Shown here: positions 62,282 through 64,000 of the stretch, piece after piece
Position numbering within the stretch: the stretch's first letter is position 1
Layout of the letters: each line of letters begins with the position of its first letter
Source: an uncultured Pseudomonadales bacterium
GTDB lineage: Bacteria; Pseudomonadota; Gammaproteobacteria; Pseudomonadales; Azotimanducaceae
Assembly (NCBI GenBank): GCA_937775265.1
Contig: CALKBV010000010.1
Location: forward strand, 124,001 to 188,000
DNA length: 64,000 nt
Reading direction: 5' to 3'
Program-made: the position numbers and the translations under genes
Notes under the pieces: generated by a model
What the model was told of the DNA's origin: nothing
Database searches by the model: none
What the model saw: only the letters and a program-made list of their open reading frames with translations

Positions 62282-64000
62282 TCAACTGCGCCAATAGTTT
62301 TCTTCGTCAACAAACTCGGAAAGGCTCTGTTGGATGTACAGCTTGTAGTAGCGCCCCTGGATGACCATGAGCTCTTCGTGGCTCCCTTGTTCGGTGATTT
62401 TTCCATGTTCTATGACCAGGATCCTGTCTGCGTTTCGTATGGTCGACAATCTGTGCGCGATGACCACGGCGATACGTCCAGAAAGCAAGGCATCCATACC
62501 CTGCTGGATCTGTTGTTCTGTTTCAGTGTCTATTGATGAAGTCGCTTCATCCATGATCAGTATCTTTGGATCAGCAAGGATTGCTCTGGCAAATGAGATG
62601 AGTTGTTTTTGGCCTGCACTTAGCTTTGAACCGCCTTCTCCCACTGAGGTCTGGTATCCGTCTTCCAGTGCTTCGATGAATGCGTGTGCGCCGGAGCGCT
62701 TTGATGCGTGAAAAATGTCCTCATCGGTCGCGTTCAGGTTCCCGTAACGAATATTGTCGATAATGCTACCGCCGAATATGTGGGAAGACTGAAGCACAAT
62801 ACCCAGGTTTGATTGAAGCCAGTGCAGGCTACGATTGCGATAATCGACTCCATCGATTGATATTCTTCCCGTTGTAGGCTCATAGAACCGGCATAGCAGG
62901 CTTACAAGTGTGGACTTGCCGCCACCGGTTGATCCCACGATGGCAAGCGTCTCACCCTGATGAATGTCCAGGTCAATATTGTTGAGGACAGGGTCACCAA
63001 CATCATACGAAAATGAAACGTCTTCAAAGGTAATCCGGTTTATCTGGTCTACGTGGCCGTCGATGGCCGCGTAGGCTGTTTTATCCTGTTTCATCGCCTC
63101 GATGACTTCCTTGGAATCTTTGATTTCAGGCTCAGCCATGACCAGGCTCATGATTCGCTCCGCAGACGCCTGCGCCATCTGCATTTCTGCGAACCAGTGT
63201 GCGAGTTGTTCGATAGGCTCGAAGAAATGCCGAGCATATGTCAGGAAAGCCACCAGGGTACCAGCTGTTATGGTGCCCCAGACGACTTCAAGGCCGCCGA
63301 ATACGAGCGTGAGCCCTATGGCGACAGACCCGAGTGTCAGGACTAACGGCAGGTACAATGCTGCCTGGACCAGGTTAATGACGGATGCAGAGTGCATCTG
63401 GTCTGTCAGACCACCGAATTTCTTCAGGTTTTCTGCTTCCTTGACGAATGCCTTACTCGTTTGGACGCCCATGATACTTTCATTGTAAGTGCCGGTAATC
63501 CTGGAATTGGTTTTTCGCACAATACGTGCGCTGTACAGTATCCTGTGTTGAAAATTCAGGCTTACCCAGGCAAGCACAGGCAATACCGATAGCACAATCA
63601 ATCCAAGTGTGAGGTCCATGAAGAGCATCGCGATAGCGATACCAAGCATCATTGTGCAGCCCCAGACCAGGTCGAGCATGCCCCAGGCCAGAATGTTTGA
63701 AAGTCGTTCGCAATCCGACGTCATCCTGGCCATCAACCAGCCAACAGGTCGAAAGTCGTAGTAGCTGAAGGACAGGCGCTGCAGATTACAGAAACCGTCC
63801 ATTCTAATGTCGTGGGCAACGTGCGTCCGGATCTTGCCGCCGTACCAGATAAACCCGCTGATTGACAGGCCGAGCAGTAAAGTGAACGCTCCATACAAGG
63901 CTGCATACTGGCTAAGGTCTGCATCCAGACCGTCTGCTGCAACGGTATCAATGACTCCTTTGGTGATCAGCGGGAAAGCGATCTCTGCGACGGCAGTAAA
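62282..64000 (-). CDS. ABC-type exporter, fused permease and ATPase, N-terminus cut by window edge
   Basis: Half-type ABC exporter of the MsbA/LmrA group; 573 codons are inside the window and the frame stays open to 64000, so the track's TTG start at 63898 is not the true start. The membrane part has five or six helices up to about residue 340, followed by the ATPase with Walker A GSTGGGKST, signature LSAGQKQLISFARAI (normally LSGGQ), Walker B ILIMDEATSSID and H-loop VIAHRLS. It exports lipid or drug-like molecules. Usually works as a homodimer or with a partner beyond the edge. Confidence 0.9.
   Translation of the reverse strand, partial: FTAVAEIAFPLITKGVIDTVAADGLDADLSQYAALYGAFTLLLGLSISGFIWYGGKIRTHVAHDIRMDGFCNLQRLSFSYYDFRPVGWLMARMTSDCERLSNILAWGMLDLVWGCTMMLGIAIAMLFMDLTLGLIVLSVLPVLAWVSLNFQHRILYSARIVRKTNSRITGTYNESIMGVQTSKAFVKEAENLKKFGGLTDQMHSASVINLVQAALYLPLVLTLGSVAIGLTLVFGGLEVVWGTITAGTLVAFLTYARHFFEPIEQLAHWFAEMQMAQASAERIMSLVMAEPEIKDSKEVIEAMKQDKTAYAAIDGHVDQINRITFEDVSFSYDVGDPVLNNIDLDIHQGETLAIVGSTGGGKSTLVSLLCRFYEPTTGRISIDGVDYRNRSLHWLQSNLGIVLQSSHIFGGSIIDNIRYGNLNATDEDIFHASKRSGAHAFIEALEDGYQTSVGEGGSKLSAGQKQLISFARAILADPKILIMDEATSSIDTETEQQIQQGMDALLSGRIAVVIAHRLSTIRNADRILVIEHGKITEQGSHEELMVIQGRYYKLYIQQSLSEFVDEENYWRS

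Overview
The window reads as chromosomal DNA of a heterotrophic, probably marine, gammaproteobacterium. This is inferred from gene content: an IlvY-type LysR regulator, an RND/MFP efflux operon, a TatT-TRAP transporter operon, a split-alpha proton-translocating transhydrogenase (pntAa-pntAb-pntB), and many acyl-CoA dehydrogenase, crotonase, MaoC and luciferase-like monooxygenase genes. No rRNA, tRNA, CRISPR array, prophage or integron was found. Both ends cut a gene: a luciferase-like monooxygenase on the left and an ABC exporter on the right.

Layout. 0-6 kb: a FadR-type GntR repressor, membrane-fusion protein and RND permease in one minus-strand operon, with a striking four-copy operator array over its promoter. 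6-12.6 kb: a stand-alone cis-prenyltransferase, two damaged genes (one a frameshifted integral membrane protein), a CDP-alcohol phosphatidyltransferase, an NDUFA9-like NAD-binding protein, a sirtuin and a zinc-ribbon protein. 12.6-20.2 kb: luciferase-like oxidoreductase, MATE exporter, ribbon-helix-helix protein, DUF4397 lipoprotein, acyl-CoA dehydrogenase, M20 peptidase and FxsA. 20.2-25.7 kb: a four-gene run of alpha/beta hydrolase, crotonase, CbbQ/NorQ-type MoxR ATPase and a large CbbO/NorD-type VWA protein. 25.7-31 kb: TetR, PdxA family, FAD sugar-lactone oxidase family, PaaG-like crotonase and a frameshifted acyl-CoA dehydrogenase. 31-41 kb: metX, an NrtS-like small transporter and divergent IlvY with a 17-bp operator-like tandem array between them; then a cupin-like protein, a heavily damaged zinc-ribbon/membrane gene, a LysR/peroxiredoxin pair, a secreted methyltransferase-like protein, a VOC protein and an AraC regulator. 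41-49 kb: the pnt operon, an acyl-CoA carboxyltransferase overlapping a DsbD-like reductase, and a MaoC pair. 49-64 kb: a REP-associated tyrosine transposase homologue lacking its expected nucleophile and followed by an inverted-repeat-bounded tandem repeat; orphan ExbD; luciferase-like oxidoreductase; phosphatase; crotonase; DUF2726 protein; PlsC; metallo-hydrolase; the TatT-DctP-DctQ-DctM operon; a GAF-GGDEF cyclase; a gamma-glutamyltransferase-like protein; rhodanese; and the ABC exporter.

The metabolic theme is acyl-CoA and small organic acid use, with redox balancing (transhydrogenase, peroxiredoxin, DsbD) and export. Five or six genes carry frameshifts, several of them +1 changes at short homopolymers, so sequencing or assembly error must be separated from real decay. 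No clear new defence or biosynthetic system is present. The most interesting items are the operator arrays at 5969-6021 and 32681-32721, the MoxR/VWA pair embedded in fatty-acid genes, and the transposase-associated repeat at 49918-50062.
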